From NCBI GenBank assembly GCA_010909165.1, contig MU008158.1:769478-833477 (forward strand): 64,000 nucleotides of DNA, in the 5' to 3' direction. Both the position numbers and the translations under genes were made by a program. Under the pieces are notes generated by a model. That model was not told the origin of the DNA, did no database searches, and worked only from the letters and a program-made list of their open reading frames with translations. The stretch is from Anthoceros angustus (taxonomy: Eukaryota; Streptophyta; Anthocerotopsida; Anthocerotales; Anthocerotaceae). This document shows, one piece after another, positions 24,151-36,666 of this stretch (position 1 is the first letter of the stretch; each line of letters begins with the position of its first letter).

Positions 24151-24715
24151 GTTCGGATTAACGAGCCAGCGTCGATCTGAGCCGTCCATAGTCTTCATCG
24201 CCGCTGTCCAGGTCTGGAACCCTTTCCCGCTCTCGTTGCGTTCTTTTTCCCCCTCTGGTCTCTTTGCTTTTTTCAGCTGCTGTGGTAGAGCTGATCTTCT
24301 CCGTGCGGGTGTGGCCCAGACAACGGGCCCGGCAGCATCGCTGCACGCTGGTGGCCAGGCTGACAGCAGTTGGGCTGGAATCTGATGCGCGGTGCTCGCG
24401 CTGCGGCTCGGTCAGGCAAGCCAGGGTTTTGAGCGCAGGCAGCCAGCAGGGACTAGCTCGGTGTCGGCCCCAGCCGTGCCGTGCACTCGCCATCCATTGC
24501 TGCGAGCTGCGCAGGCGCGGTAAGGAGGCCTGCAGGGGGCCTATGCGGCGGGCTCGTAGCTGGAGAAACGGTGCGGCTGGTGGGCGACTGCCGCGCTGTG
24601 GAGCTTGAAGTGAGTGACCTCCCCGGCTTCCTAGGGTTACGGCCTTTGCCACTGGGGGGAGCTACGTTGAGCCGGCGCCACTGAGTTCTTGGTGCCCGCA
24701 GCTGCGCGCGCGGTG

Positions 24716-27700
24716 ATGATGCAGTCCCAGGCCGGCGTGGGGCTGCCGGCTCCGCAGGGAGCCGAGCAGCAATGGATGTACCAGCAGCAGGCTGTCATGC
24801 AGCAGCAGCCGCAGCAATCGCACGACGAGGTCAAGACCCTTTGGGTCGGCGACCTCCAGTACTGGATGGACGAGAACTACCTTCACAATTGTTTTGCGCA
24901 CACCAATGAGGTACGCGGTGGCTTGCTGCAGCTGCCCTGGTCTGTGCTCGCCTGTGCCGGGCCTGGTTGTGTGGTAGAGTCCGGTTTAGTAACGTGTGAA
25001 TTTTCTCTCTGTGCAGGTGATGTCGGTCAAGATCATCCGCAATAAGCAGACGGGGTATTCGGAAGGGTACGGCTTTGTGGAGTTTGTTTCCCACGCAGCT
25101 GCTGAAAAGGTGTTGCAGACCTACAATGGGACGCAGATGCCACAGACGGAGCAGCCGTTTAGGTTGAACTGGGCTTCGTTTGGTATTGGTGAGAGGCGGC
25201 CGGAAGCGGGACCTGAGCACTCCATCTTTGTTGGAGATCTGGCGCCGGATGTTACGGATTACATGTTACAGGAAACTTTTCGGAGTCGTTATCCCTCCGT
25301 TAAAGGAGCTAAGGTCGTCACGGATGCGAATACAGGTCGCTCGAAGGGGTACGGATTCGTAAGGTTCGGCGACGAGATGGAGAGGAATCGAGCCATGAGT
25401 GAGATGAATGGAGTCTACTGCTCTAGTCGACCTATGCGTATCAGCGCAGCAACTCCCAAGAAGTCTTTAGGTCATGCTCAACAACCCTTTCACCAAGGTT
25501 GGTTTTTTACAGTTGTCTTGCATTACAGCTGCCGTCAGACAGCCGGAGAGCTATCTCGGCTCTTCTCCGAATAGCAGCTACCTGCCGTAGCTCATCCATA
25601 GGTGTCTTGAAAAGGGCCAACATGAAGCCTTATTTTGCAATTCTCTTTTCTCAGGGGTGCGAATTACGTGTGTCTGATTGCGTTTTTTTTCTGGTCACCC
25701 TGTCGCTCTGATGGTCATGGTAGCTGTTAGATACCTAAGGAATCTGTTGTCTGCCTCCTGATGTTGATTGAGCCCCATCCTTTTTGCCTAGCATGCTTCA
25801 CGGAGGCTAGACTCCCTTAGACATTCCTTGGACTGCCCGGTTATGTTTCCGCAATTCCCTGCTAAGTTCATTTCCTGGGCACCATTCAAAATTGCCTGGA
25901 GTATCCAGCAAAATTATGTGTGGGTTGGGACCCAGTTCTTTAAAGCTTATAAGCTCATTTGTCTTTAAGCAGGAGAGCAAGAGACTTTCTACACTGAGCT
26001 CAGTCCAGGAACAACTTGTCCTCCTTAAGAGGACTGTAAGGCCTTTTGACCTGGTTTAATGTTTATAGCTCTGAGATTTTCTAGTGTATGGAGACTGGTT
26101 TGAACAGAAAGCACGTTGCTGATGGAGAAGGCTCTTGTGTCGTGTGTTTGCAGCTGTTCCAGCAGCAACCGTCGTGGCTGCTCAGTATCAGGCACCAACC
26201 TATGGTGGGACTCCACCTCTGCAACAAGCTTTTGCAACTGATAATGATCCAAATAATACTACAGTATGCTAGATCTATCCAACCAACTTCAACATTTCAG
26301 CTGCTGGAAATGGTGTGTTGACATCTTACCTTCTACCTTTTTTTTTGAACAATTCCAGATCTTCGTGGGTGGATTGGATCCTAGTGTTACAGATGAAGAG
26401 CTGAGAGCGGTTTTTGCTCAGTATGGAGATTTAGTGTATGTCAAAATTCCTTTTGGCAAGGGTTGTGGGTTTGTGCAGTTCACTCACAGGTGAGCTTTTC
26501 GGTTTTTTTTTGGTGTTGAGAACCAAAGTGTTTCAAGAATGGTGTATGAGACGTTCTTCTCTTGTGCAGGGCTTGTGCGGAAGAAGCGCTAACTAGGTTG
26601 CATGGTACAGTTATTGGGCAACAAGCAATCCGGCTGTCTTGGGGAAGGAGTCCTGGTAACAAGCAGGTATGTCCACTGTGCCTATTGGGAGGCCATGCTA
26701 GTAGTTCTTCTACGAATGATTTTGTGTCTGTGGTATGATGACACAGCTGATGGGATCTATGTTTTCCTGTCAGTGGCAGTCTCCGGCTGGTTGGGGGCAG
26801 CCTCAGCCAGACCCAAACCCTTGGAATGTGGGTGGTTATTATGGTTACGGGCAGGGTTATGATGGATATGGTTATCCTCCACCCCCTCAAGATGCTGGAG
26901 CCTATGCATATGGTGCCTATCCGTATGGACATTATCCTCAGCAGGTAAGCTAGAGTTCCAAGGATGGCTTGGGGTTCACAGACAGTAATTCTGTCTTTTG
27001 AGAATGTCTTATCGTATGTACAGGTTTAAGTTACACCAGAAACAATTTGGTTCCACGATTATGGCGGTGGTGTTGTTTTGAACCTGGTATGCAAGCATAG
27101 TTGGATGAGAAAAGGAGACTTGGCCGGTGGTTTGATGTATGCATGATGTGGTGCTAATGCTGAATGTCGCATCTCTTGTTAGATTTGTAGGTTGGAATAA
27201 GATTTGAGTGCTAGTCCATGCTTGAGATCTTTTGTCCGCTCCCTCCAGTAGTGAATTGGGCAAGGGTTTACATTCAAGAACCTCCTCTTGTCTGGCTCTT
27301 TTTGCATGAACTCTAGATTGAAGCTCAATCTGGGATAGCAAGTGCTTCCATCACCAGCTCAGGACATGCAGCCGAACATAAGGAGGATGAAATCGTCGAC
27401 CCCCTGGCACCTCCTGATATTGACAAGTGAGTTTTGAGGAGTCCAAGCCTCGTTTTTCTTTCGTTCGGTTCTACTGAGGCCTGTTTATGTGTTTGTCCTT
27501 GTCAGGTCTAGTAGTCTTCTCTATGTCAGGTTCCCTTTTAGAGTAGACCTGCTGAGCTGTGTCCCTCTTATCAATCGTGCATGTTTCCCATTTGTCGTGG
27601 CCCTCAATACTGCTGGATAATGCAACCTCCTGAGTGGGATCCTTATGTTTGACAATGTCTCTGCAGATTGAATGCAGCGTACATTGCTTTACATGAGCCT

Positions 27701-27763
27701 CCCTTGCTGGGACGTCATCTGTGGCTGAAGACATCTGAACAAGCGCAACCTGCCAATGCCTGA
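24716..27763 (+). CDS. RBP45/RBP47-like protein with three RNA-recognition motifs
   Basis: The exons are 24716-24910, 25017-25497, 26154-26263, 26359-26489, 26570-26666, 26774-26944, 27317-27426 and 27667-27763. All introns are GT-AG with matching phases, giving about 463 residues. A Gln-rich N terminus (about 15-35) precedes RRM1 (about 41-118; TLWVGDLQ, GYGFVEF), RRM2 (about 133-212; SIFVGDLAP, GYGFVRF) and RRM3 (about 263-335; IFVGGLDPSV, GCGFVQF). A Gly/Tyr/Pro-rich segment (GYYGYGQGYDGYGYPPPP) follows, and the last exons encode DPLAPPDIDKLNAAYIALHE and an LGRHLWLKTS ending. The RRM order and the closing of RRM3 into RLSWGRSP fit the plant RBP45/RBP47 family (related to yeast Nam8), nuclear poly(U)/poly(A)-binding proteins of mRNA processing. 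The start is the first ATG of an ATG-ATG pair. An alternative ending is discussed under findings. Confidence 0.88.
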
Positions 27764-28158
27764 ACTAGTTTGTGGACTCTGCCGTGCCGTAGCGTTTAGG
27801 GACTAGGCTCTCGGGAGGGCTGGGTGCCAAAGTAGTCAAGTCATCCGCCAGAACCGGAGTCAGCTTCCCTTCTGGAAGCTGGCGGTACTGGCTGCTGAAA
27901 TGAACCGATCACACCTGTCGGAATAGCAGCCGTTGTAAATTTGATGGGCATCTCTCCCGATTGTACCGTTTCGTCGCGTGTTGCGGCTTGACGACCGCCA
28001 CGTTCGGTTGTCTTATTCGACTGTTGGATCCTATTTCTCTGGTCCCTTCCATGTGTGTCAGCAGTAGCAAATTGGTATGTCGGTATAGCATGCGCCGGTG
28101 ATCGTGGTTGTGAAAAACTGGTGGAGAAGAGGGAAGTGTAGTAGAGGGAAGCGGAGGA
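27764..28158. promoter_or_regulatory. Promoter region of the phosphatase gene
   Basis: Between the RNA-binding gene's stop and the next ATG lie about 395 bp with no other gene. It must contain the 3' end of one transcript and the start of the next; I see no clear TATA box. Confidence 0.35.
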
Positions 28159-29025
28159 ATGGCGTTGGCTGTTCCGCCGGGAGTGGCAGAGCCTGCCATG
28201 TATCCGCTGCATCGCACCAAGGTGGTGTACCTCGTGAGACATGGCCAGGGCTTCCACAATGTCGCGGGTGAGCTGGATCACAAGGCATACGAGTCCGTGG
28301 AGTTCCTCGACGCCAGCCTCACTGCGCAAGGATGGCAGCAGGTTGCTGCGCTGCGGAAGCATGTGCGGAGCACTAGGATCTTAGACGATGTAGAGTTGGT
28401 GGTGACATCGCCATTGACACGGACAATGCAGACAGCGTCTGGGGTTTTCGGAGGTGGCGACGTTGTCCAGGGCGACTCCAGTCCGCCCCTGATGGTGGAG
28501 GGAGTGGGGAAAGCGGATCACGCCGCCATATCCAGTGCGTCTGCGCCGCCGTTTGTAGCTGTGGAGTGGTGCAGGGAGCATCTGGGGATCCACCCTTGCG
28601 ACAAGCGGCAGACCGTCTCGGAGTACAGGAACCTCTTTCCTGCTATTGATTTCTCGGAAGTGGTAACCGATGAGGACACCTGGTGGAAAGCGGATGTCCG
28701 GGAGACGGAGGAGGAGTTGTTCGCTCGAGCTAGGGTTTTCCTCCGATGGGTGCTGGATCGCCGGCAGACCAGGATCGCCGTTGTCACTCACAGTAGCTTT
28801 CTGAACCATCTGGTTGGCCAGTTTGGTCACGATTGCACACCGGTGGTCAAGATGGAGCTCACGGCCGGATTTCGGAACTGCGAAATGCGGTGTGTCGTCA
28901 TCGCCGATCGTAACGCCACATCGTCAGTTCCCATCGGTCCGGTGCTGAATTTTCCCGGAGGTTCCCCGCCTGGGCCATCTGCTGGTAGTGACCTTGCGGA
29001 TGTGAGTGAAAACGGATCAGCGTAG
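28159..29025 (+). CDS. Phosphoglycerate-mutase-like histidine phosphatase
   Basis: The single-exon frame encodes 288 residues. The catalytic R-H-G is at 27-29 in VVYLVRHGQGFHN, where His is phosphorylated during turnover. Further family marks are SPLTRTMQTA (the second active-site Arg), VEWCREHLGIHPCDKR (the acidic region) and VVTHSSFLNHL (the second catalytic His). Gene length and the HGQGFHNVAGE start fit the plant 'phosphoglycerate mutase-like protein' group (Arabidopsis At5g64460 type), a branch of the histidine phosphatase superfamily that is not the glycolytic enzyme. Its physiological substrate is not established. No transit peptide is obvious, so cytosol or nucleus is likely. Lack of introns is unusual for the family in flowering plants and could reflect retroposition. 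Confidence 0.9.
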   Translation: MALAVPPGVAEPAMYPLHRTKVVYLVRHGQGFHNVAGELDHKAYESVEFLDASLTAQGWQQVAALRKHVRSTRILDDVELVVTSPLTRTMQTASGVFGGGDVVQGDSSPPLMVEGVGKADHAAISSASAPPFVAVEWCREHLGIHPCDKRQTVSEYRNLFPAIDFSEVVTDEDTWWKADVRETEEELFARARVFLRWVLDRRQTRIAVVTHSSFLNHLVGQFGHDCTPVVKMELTAGFRNCEMRCVVIADRNATSSVPIGPVLNFPGGSPPGPSAGSDLADVSENGSA

Positions 29026-30290
29026 GATCGGAAGTGTAACTAGCGAGCTCTCTGGTATTTGAAATGGACACATTAATTCATGTGTGACTTGTGAGCGTTG
29101 CCGTAGTTGAGGAAGTGCTGGAGCTCTTGCTCGGTTCTCAGCTAGTTTTTAAGATTTTTTGTCGGACAACCTGTCCAAACGGTCTTGCGAGGTTTTCCAG
29201 AGAGCATTTGATGTTTCCGTTCCTGTGGAAATGCTGGACCAGGCTTGGTGTGAAGAGACACAACGAGTTAGGTCTCAAAAACCTTGCGCGTGCGGTGCAA
29301 AGGGCCACATGACCTGCTTGTATCACTTGCGTGCATTTATCGTAAGTACATTCACGGGCATGCCGCGGGATTGGAACAAAAGAGACAGTGCGACCATGTA
29401 GGTAGTAGATACACGAAGCAAATATGTTCGCCTGTGCTGAAATATCAAGTGTATGTCTTCGCAAAAAATAAAAATATTAAGTGTATGCAGTACACCGCGC
29501 ATAGGATCATGCTGCTAAAATGTAAAATCGTCCCGTTCATGACTACCTAGGTAACCGTGTATCTAGGGTTTTGTAGTGTAATTCATGCTAGAGCACCGGC
29601 TTGACCTTATGATCAATAAATCAGCCTTTTTGTTTGGAACTTTTTTTTTTATCGCGATTCTAGGATCTTTGTAGAATAGAATCAAGCTCGAAGATCCGCA
29701 CAGGGAAGGGGTAGGCGGAAACAAACCAAGCCCGAGGCACAGACATAAAGCTAGGGAAGCACGACGGCCAGACACACAAGGGAGATACTGAATATGTGAC
29801 CGTCTGACAGACACCTAGTTAAAAGTCTAAACTAGATTGTCTAACCAACGGGCCCCATTGGGCCAGATTTCGCCCGGTGTAATCACAACCTTGCCACAGC
29901 GCGGGCGGTTTGGAGGAGGTCTGGTGGAAAGCAAGTCCGGCAGAACTGGGAGTAACCAATAGAAGGGCGAACACGTAGTCAACTGTAAGGTCAGCCGGAC
30001 ATGCAGGCGGCTGCCGATCGTAGAAAGCTGACAAAAGCCGTTAGGGCCTGACTCGAGCGACAGCAGGAACTCACGATCCGGGGACGCAACTGGAGTGTCG
30101 GAACGAGACAAGGAGTAAACAAGGGGTACGGGATGCAGGCCGATGGCAAGCGCGAGGCACGAAAGAACACGCCCTCAAGGGGCGCTTACACCCGGTTGGC
30201 TTCACCAAGGAGAGGAGGGTGTCGCTCACTTTTCACGTCGGTTCAATATTCGTGAGCTCTCCGTCTTCCTGCCCTCTGGCGCTCCTTCCT
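29026..30290. other. Intergenic region, no supported gene
   Basis: A minus-strand frame of 94 codons (29827-30111) and overlapping plus-strand frames exist, without recognisable motifs or splice signals. The 3' part (30120-30300) leads directly into the tandem duplication that begins at 30301. Confidence 0.4.
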
Positions 30291-30300
30291 CAGGCGAGCC

Positions 30301-31846
30301 AACTCCCTTACACTTGTGCGACCAAGCATCTGGAGGCGCATCCGGTCCTACATCAAGCCAGCGCAATAGAAAAACAGCCCAACCGCAACAGAGCTCAACA
30401 CTTTTGGAGATGGCACCCAAGAAAGCGATGGTGGTGGAGCTAAAACCTACAAAAAAAAAACGTAAATTAGGCATATAACTAGGAGACACACTGAAAGTAT
30501 TCGGTAATAACCAAAGAGACTTAAGCAATGACACTCACCTTATTTTGGAAAATTGACTGTACAATTATACAAATTGAAAATCTAATTTTCACGTCCACTT
30601 GGTTTCATTGGTACAACTTGTCCAACATTATCCCATTTGGCCAGAAGTTGTTGAAGTTGAGCGCTTCGAAGAAATTCATCATTTTCCTGTAAGGTCACAA
30701 CCTAATCAAACACAAACATTAGTTTTCACTCTACTAAAAGAAATTACGGAGGATAACATCACTTACGCTCCGCGATTTTCGTGATTGGCACTAGGCATTT
30801 ATCGAGGCCCATGATCATTCTGATTCTGTTGTTTCTCCCACTGCATTCTCCGCATCTCTTTATGCTCTTTCTGCTGTTGTTTGAGTTTTTCTTGATGTTT
30901 CAAGTGTTCTTGTCTTCTTTCCACATTTTTTCGCCTTTGAATCTCAAGAGCTTTCTCCCTCTCCTTGGACACTCGTAGTTCAACAGCTTACGCCCCTGTC
31001 TCTCAATCAGACAAATCTTTGTGCCTCCAAATCTTTTTGCCGTTGAAACTCCCTTTCCTGTTTGTCTATCATACTCCAACTCCCTTACACTTGTGCGACC
31101 AAGCATCCGGAGGCGCATCCGGTCCTACATCAAGCCGCAATAGAAAAACAAACCCCAATGAGCTCAACACTTTTGGAGATGGCACCCAAGAAAGCGATGG
31201 TGGTGGAGCTAAAACCTACAAAAAGCGTAAATTAGGCATATAACTAGGAGACACATTGAAAGTATTCGTAATAACCAAAGAGACTTAAGCAATGACACTC
31301 ACCTTATTTTGGAAAATTGACTGTACAATTATACAAATTGAAAATCTAATTTTCACGTCCACTTGGTTTCATTGGTACAACTTGTCCAACATTATCCCAT
31401 TTGGCCAGAAGTTGTTGAAGTTGAGCGCTTCGAAGAAATTCATCATTTTCCTGTAAGGTCACAACCTAATCAAACACAAACATTAGTTTTCACTCTACTA
31501 AAAGAAATTACGGGAGGATAACATCACTTACAGTTCCTGACAGATTTTCGTGATTGGCACTAGGCATTTATCGAGGCCCATGATCATTCTGATTCTGTTG
31601 TTTCTCCCACTGCATTCTCCGCATCTCTTTATGCTCTTTCTGCTGTTGTTTGAGTTTTTCTTGATGTTTCAAGTGTTCTTGTCTTCTTTCCACATTTTTT
31701 CGCCTTTGAATCTCAAGAGCTTTCTCCCTCTCCTTGGACACTCGTAGTTCAACAGCTTACGCCCCTGTCTCTCAATCAGACAAATCTTTGTGCCTCCAAA
31801 TCTTTTTGCCGTTGAAACTCCCTTTCCTGTTTGTCTATCATACTCC
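30301..31846. repeat. 0.77-kb direct tandem duplication
   Basis: Copy 1 (30301-31077, 777 bp) and copy 2 (31078-31846, 769 bp) are nearly identical. Both begin at 'aactccc' and contain the same coiled-coil coding remnant on the minus strand. The small differences are an indel around 'aaaaaaaaaacgtaaat', a different short segment before 'attttcgtgattggcac', and a few substitutions. The phrase 'tactccaactccc' closes both copies, suggesting unequal exchange at a short match. Confidence 0.9.
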
Positions 31847-34503
31847 AACTCCCGTTCTCGGGAGATATCAGCCAAACGGTGCTCAAAACTGCTTGAATTT
31901 TCATTCCCAGTCCCATTCTGCAAAACCACATCCGAGGTAATATGGCCACATTTCTGTCCTATTGCACTTCAGACGTTTCATCACAATGACTTGGCACAAT
32001 AGCCTGCAACTGAGGGGCCACTGCATTATCAATGTTGAAAGGTGGAACTATAAGGCTGCTCAAACTGGTGGCTGAGATTGCATCTCTAGTAGATAGATTT
32101 GATATCTGCCAAAAGCACAGAATCAGACCAACTCCAAATGAAATGAGGAAACTTGACGGTCAGAAACTTAACCTTGCCATCATTTTGAATTTGAATGAGA
32201 GACCCTGTCATTGGTCTACTGTTATTGATCTGCAATTCCTGAGCACTGCTTTCAAACACTGCATCCATGGCTCCACCATCCTTTACCTATGAAAGCACAA
32301 GAGGTTAAAACACATCACCAAAAAGGGTCTGTCAGTAAAAAAAGAACATGAAATACCACCCTGAACTTCAGGACACCAAATGCCACTTCGAAGAATATTT
32401 GGTGTACTGCTGACATTGTTCTACAGTCTGTTTTCATGATGGATAATAGGGCTAGCAACAGACATAACCTGACAATAAAAATAGGAGTCATAACACACTA
32501 TAATATAACAGAGATTCTAAAAACCAGTCCACAGATTTCTTACTTACATTCTCAACACGTTGAACTTGTAAGGGAAATTGACTGCAGGCCTATATATAAC
32601 TCACAATGTCAAAATATTTTCAAGCCAAATAGCTTTTCCTCATGACCAAATACACTTACATTTTCAGGCTGACTTGCGAATACAGCTTCTGGAGTCACAT
32701 TGAGAACAGTTGATGGAAGCACACCACGCAAGTCGTCTTGCATACGATTGAGTTCTTCATTCAGCAACTATTTGTATGATCTTCGTTCTCCAGGCACAAG
32801 AACCCTTGCCGCTGCTGCCTGCTTTGCTTGCCCTTAACGGTCACACCTACGAAAAACCACAAAATATCGGAAAAAAGTAGACAAGCATCAAAAATAAAGA
32901 GGCCATTGCAATATACCTTGAGAACCCAACATCTGTTCTGTGCCCAGTAACACTTCTTCCTGCGTCAGAGGGCGCCTGAGCCATTGTTAGACGTGTTGGG
33001 TTCTGTCATCGTCTTCATATACCATGACAGCATCCCTTTGGAAACCCACAGTTTTGCATACCACGCCTGGTTTAACAGTTTTTCGTTAGTGTGATATAGC
33101 AAAGAATTACCCAAATTGGAAGCATTAAAACTTACATTTGATCTCGGATTGTCAATTGGCGACTTGAAGAGAAACCCTTGGATAGCCTTGTTTTGGTCAC
33201 TTTCGGTTCACTTTGGCGAGTGATCAATAATAGCTCTGAAGGTTTGGATCACATCCAACTCATAGTTCTTCACCTTTGGCCGAAAGTGCTCGCTCTGGTA
33301 GTTGTGCATATCAACCTTATAGTTTTTGGACATTCGTTCCTCATATTTGCAAACAAAATACAAATTAGCCACACCAGATATTTAAACAAGTATATTTTAA
33401 ACAAACACGTGGGGACATATTGAACAAATTTCCGCCTGAATCTGATGCAAAGGTAAAGTCTTTGATCAGAAGATTGTGTAACTCCTCTCCACCACGAACC
33501 CCAAACCGATTCATACAAAAGAATGCACACCTGCTCCAAAACAGCTTAAGCTCATATACAACCAATTTCTCCAACTTAATACAGAAGTAAAGAACAGAGA
33601 CAAACCTCTTTTGAGCGCCACGTCCAAATGAACACTGGTAGTTCCTGTGGGCTAATATCCTCCGCTCATCATCATCAGAGATGAGCTTCACCTCCTTTCG
33701 GCACAATACAATTCCAAGGTCCTTGCTGATCTTCATCGAGGCAACCAGGGCAGCATGTGCCCCATGAAATATACCATGGAACATATTGATAATTGAGACA
33801 TCAGAACCCAAACAGCTTTGATCCAGGACCCACTTTCTCATGAGAATTCAATTGAACCCTCGAAAGAAGGACATCAACCTGAAAGTAAGGAAAGGGTTAG
33901 ATGCTAGTATAGCAAAAACGAGAAAACACAAAGGGGAACACACTTACGTTTCTGGGGAGAACCTGGAGTTGTCCTTCAAATTGCGCACTTGGTGGAAGAA
34001 AAGTATTAGAATCAAGTTAAGATCCCTATGGGGATGTCCTCTACCACTCTATCCCAACCCCTGACACCACTAACTTTCATGAATGCTTTCAGACGACTAC
34101 GACACCAATTGTTTTGACGTTTTGACTTATCCTCACCACCACTCAGGGCATCATCAACAGCACCATCAGGAACAGAGGGGTCAAACCCCTGCTCTCTGAA
34201 ATTAGCTTCATCCTCTATCTCTTCCACGCCCATTGCAAAATCATCTTCAGGGTCCACATATCTCAGTCTTTCAAACATATCAAGGCACTCTTGATCAGGC
34301 ACCACTTCAAGGTGGGGGGCAACTACAAGCATCGGGACAAGAACGCCATCAATTTTATCATCATCATTCAGAGGGTGGGTAATAGTATGTGCAATTGCAT
34401 ACTTGATATGTTGTTTTGTGAAGGGCTTTGACATGCCTTCAAACAAAGGTACTTGTTTTTTCCCCGGTCCAGCAGGTCCAGTAAGTTTCCTTTTTGGAGC
34501 CAT
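30780..34503 (-). pseudogene. Decayed DUF3504/Crypton-like tyrosine-recombinase gene
   Basis: The minus-strand reading starts with ATG at 34503 and an acidic N-terminal region (to 34012; MAPKRKLTGPAGPGKKQVPL). It then shifts frame into DLNLILILFFHQVRNLKDNS and RFSPET, and crosses an intron. Next comes LMSFFRGFN-stop-ILMRKWVLDQ, then SIINMFHGIFHGAHAALVAS and ISDDDERRILAH. After another intron, CMNRFGVRGGEELHNLLIKD resembles the first Arg box of tyrosine recombinases. ERMSKNYKVDMHNY and PIDNPRSN follow, then WYAKLWVSKG and MTEPNTSNN. This order matches the DUF3504 domain of the Crypton-derived animal proteins ZMYM, QRICH1 and KCTD1. The C-terminal part is a charged coiled coil (RRQEHLKHQEKLKQQQKEHK). 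In-frame stops (near 33835 and 33195) and frameshifts mark it as a relic. The second catalytic box and the Tyr were not located. Confidence 0.5.
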
Positions 34504-36666
34504 CTAAAAAACAAAGTAACGTCAGAGAATTATGAATAGTATTGCAGGAACAACAGGACAAAAGAAACAATGGTATTTGACTTACTTGTGAAACCGAGAA
34601 TTCCGGATGAAACCTGCTGGAAGGTTTAGAAATTGATGATCAGATGATCAAGGCAGAAGCAAGGGCGATTGGAACAATTGTGACAACAAAAACATCTTGA
34701 AGCTACACAGAAAATTTCATCCCCTTCGCTTTTTTATGGAGATGGGACAATTTGATATCTTCAACCTTATTACTCTGGAACTGGACACACTCAAGAATGG
34801 AATATCGAAGAACCAGTGCCAAACAACATTAAGAAAAATTTCTAACCCTATACCAAGGAAAAAAACACAAAAATTTATCTTAAGACAAAACATATTAAGA
34901 TTCAGCCAATCAGACACAAAGACAGACTCAAGTTTTAAGATTTCCCCAAAGGACATGGAGGCCAACCCTACAATCATTGCAATGACCTGAAACCAAAAAA
35001 ACAATTTTCAGCAATGGAATGAGAGATTCCTACTCTAGACGTACATAGTTTTAGAAACAACTCCCGAACAAACACCTATAGATTAAGCAAAGGTTACTTC
35101 AAAGAGGCGAAAAAACAAATAACCATCGCACACTTACAGTTAAAATGCACACAGTTACACAAAAGTGAATCTCAGAGACACCTCAACCACCACAGAACCT
35201 GCAAACAGAAAATATTTTCAGTGAACAATAATAGTAACATAACAATTGCCAAAACGACAAGATAAAATTATATATAAGAAATCATCTAACAAACACCATC
35301 CATCATAAGAGCAAACAAGACTAAAACAACAAATCAACCCTAACTACAATTACTAACAACATGCTTGAATGCAAGTCCCAAATCAGACAGACCAATCCCA
35401 CATTTAAAAAACATATGATCAGCAAAGATATCACACAGTTCAACAAACACGCGAGGCTGACAGACATAATCTGAAGAGATTACGGGACCTCAACTACGCT
35501 AATGTTAAGATCAAAACAGACATGCGCAGATAAAATCAGAGAGACATCACAATACAAAAACTAGGAATCAGTCACACAATTCTCGAAGGTTGACCAACAA
35601 AGGGACATAGACCAAAACTGACAGACAAAGAAACAAGATTGCAAACTGACAGAAAATGAGACATGAAATACACTGATGAGAAAACATAAAATCAGCTTCA
35701 AACTCTAACGTAAAACAGTTTGGGTTTGATTCCGTGTTTGTACTGAAATCTGCCTGGTGGAGTGTAAATGCATTGACCGAGTCACCGAGTAGGCGGACTG
35801 CCCCGGGGAGGAACATCATGGCTCTGGTTACGAGCCCTAACACGTGGTGGTGAGTGCAGGTGCTGAAGAGCTTCGAGCCCTGTTCCTCGTAGGAGGACGG
35901 AGGAGTTAGGCGTGCCGGAGCAGCTGCTAGCGATAAGAGCAGTGGAGCCAAGAAAGGAAGGTGCCCGAGCTGGCCTTGCTTATGCAGACCCGACCGCGGA
36001 GGTACTGCAGCAGCCCCGCCTCACCCAGAACGTGGAGCCACACCCTGAACGAACTGCAGAAGAGAGGGATCGAGTGGAGGATAACTATCGTGAGAAGAAC
36101 GAGCATGGAGGGGCTAGGGGCTGCTAGCCAAGGGACGCGGACAGGTCCGCAAACGTATGGTAATGCTATACTTTAGCCGGTAGAGACTGCTATGGAATAC
36201 GGTAGAGTATGAGACGAAAGAGAGTGCGCGGAAGAAGTGTGGGTGGGGGCTCGGATCGACCAGGGGCTGTAACCTTAGGCAGTTGGTACTGCGGAAGGTG
36301 ACCCACCGAATGGTCCGGTTCGTTGATCGGGTTGGGCTGTCCCCCAAGTATTTCTTTTGGCATAAAGAGAGTTTGGCCGCTCGGGCTCACTTGCGGATCT
36401 TGTCCTCCCAAGATCGATCGTGAAAGGCTGAAAGGACAGTACCGCCCAAGGCCAATGAGTACCGCCGGCATGCATGGGGGTCCGGTGAATTCTCAATGCC
36501 CGGTGGTCTGGGGAAAACGATCGCAAGGGCCGGATGATGGTTCTAAGGAGCGGCTTGGGAACAACATTACCTCACATACATCATTATCACCCCGAGGGTT
36601 CCTCGGCGGCTGCTTCTTTCAGAAGTCCGATGGGGCAGGCCCTAGTGTCTGAGGTAAGTCCGTTAG
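34504..36666. other. AT-rich then GC-rich spacer, no supported gene
   Basis: 34.5-35.7 kb is A-rich and could be the leader or flank of the recombinase-like element. 35.7-36.66 kb is more GC-rich with overlapping frames on both strands, none recognisable. Confidence 0.4.

Noticed and set aside
24689-24715. N-terminal extension of the RNA-binding protein
   Set aside because: The frame is open upstream but starts at TTG; 'ttggtgcccgcag' there looks like an acceptor or leader, and ATG-ATG at 24716 is the likely start.
29827-30111. 94-codon minus-strand frame
   Set aside because: No motif, no splice partner, and composition like the surrounding spacer.
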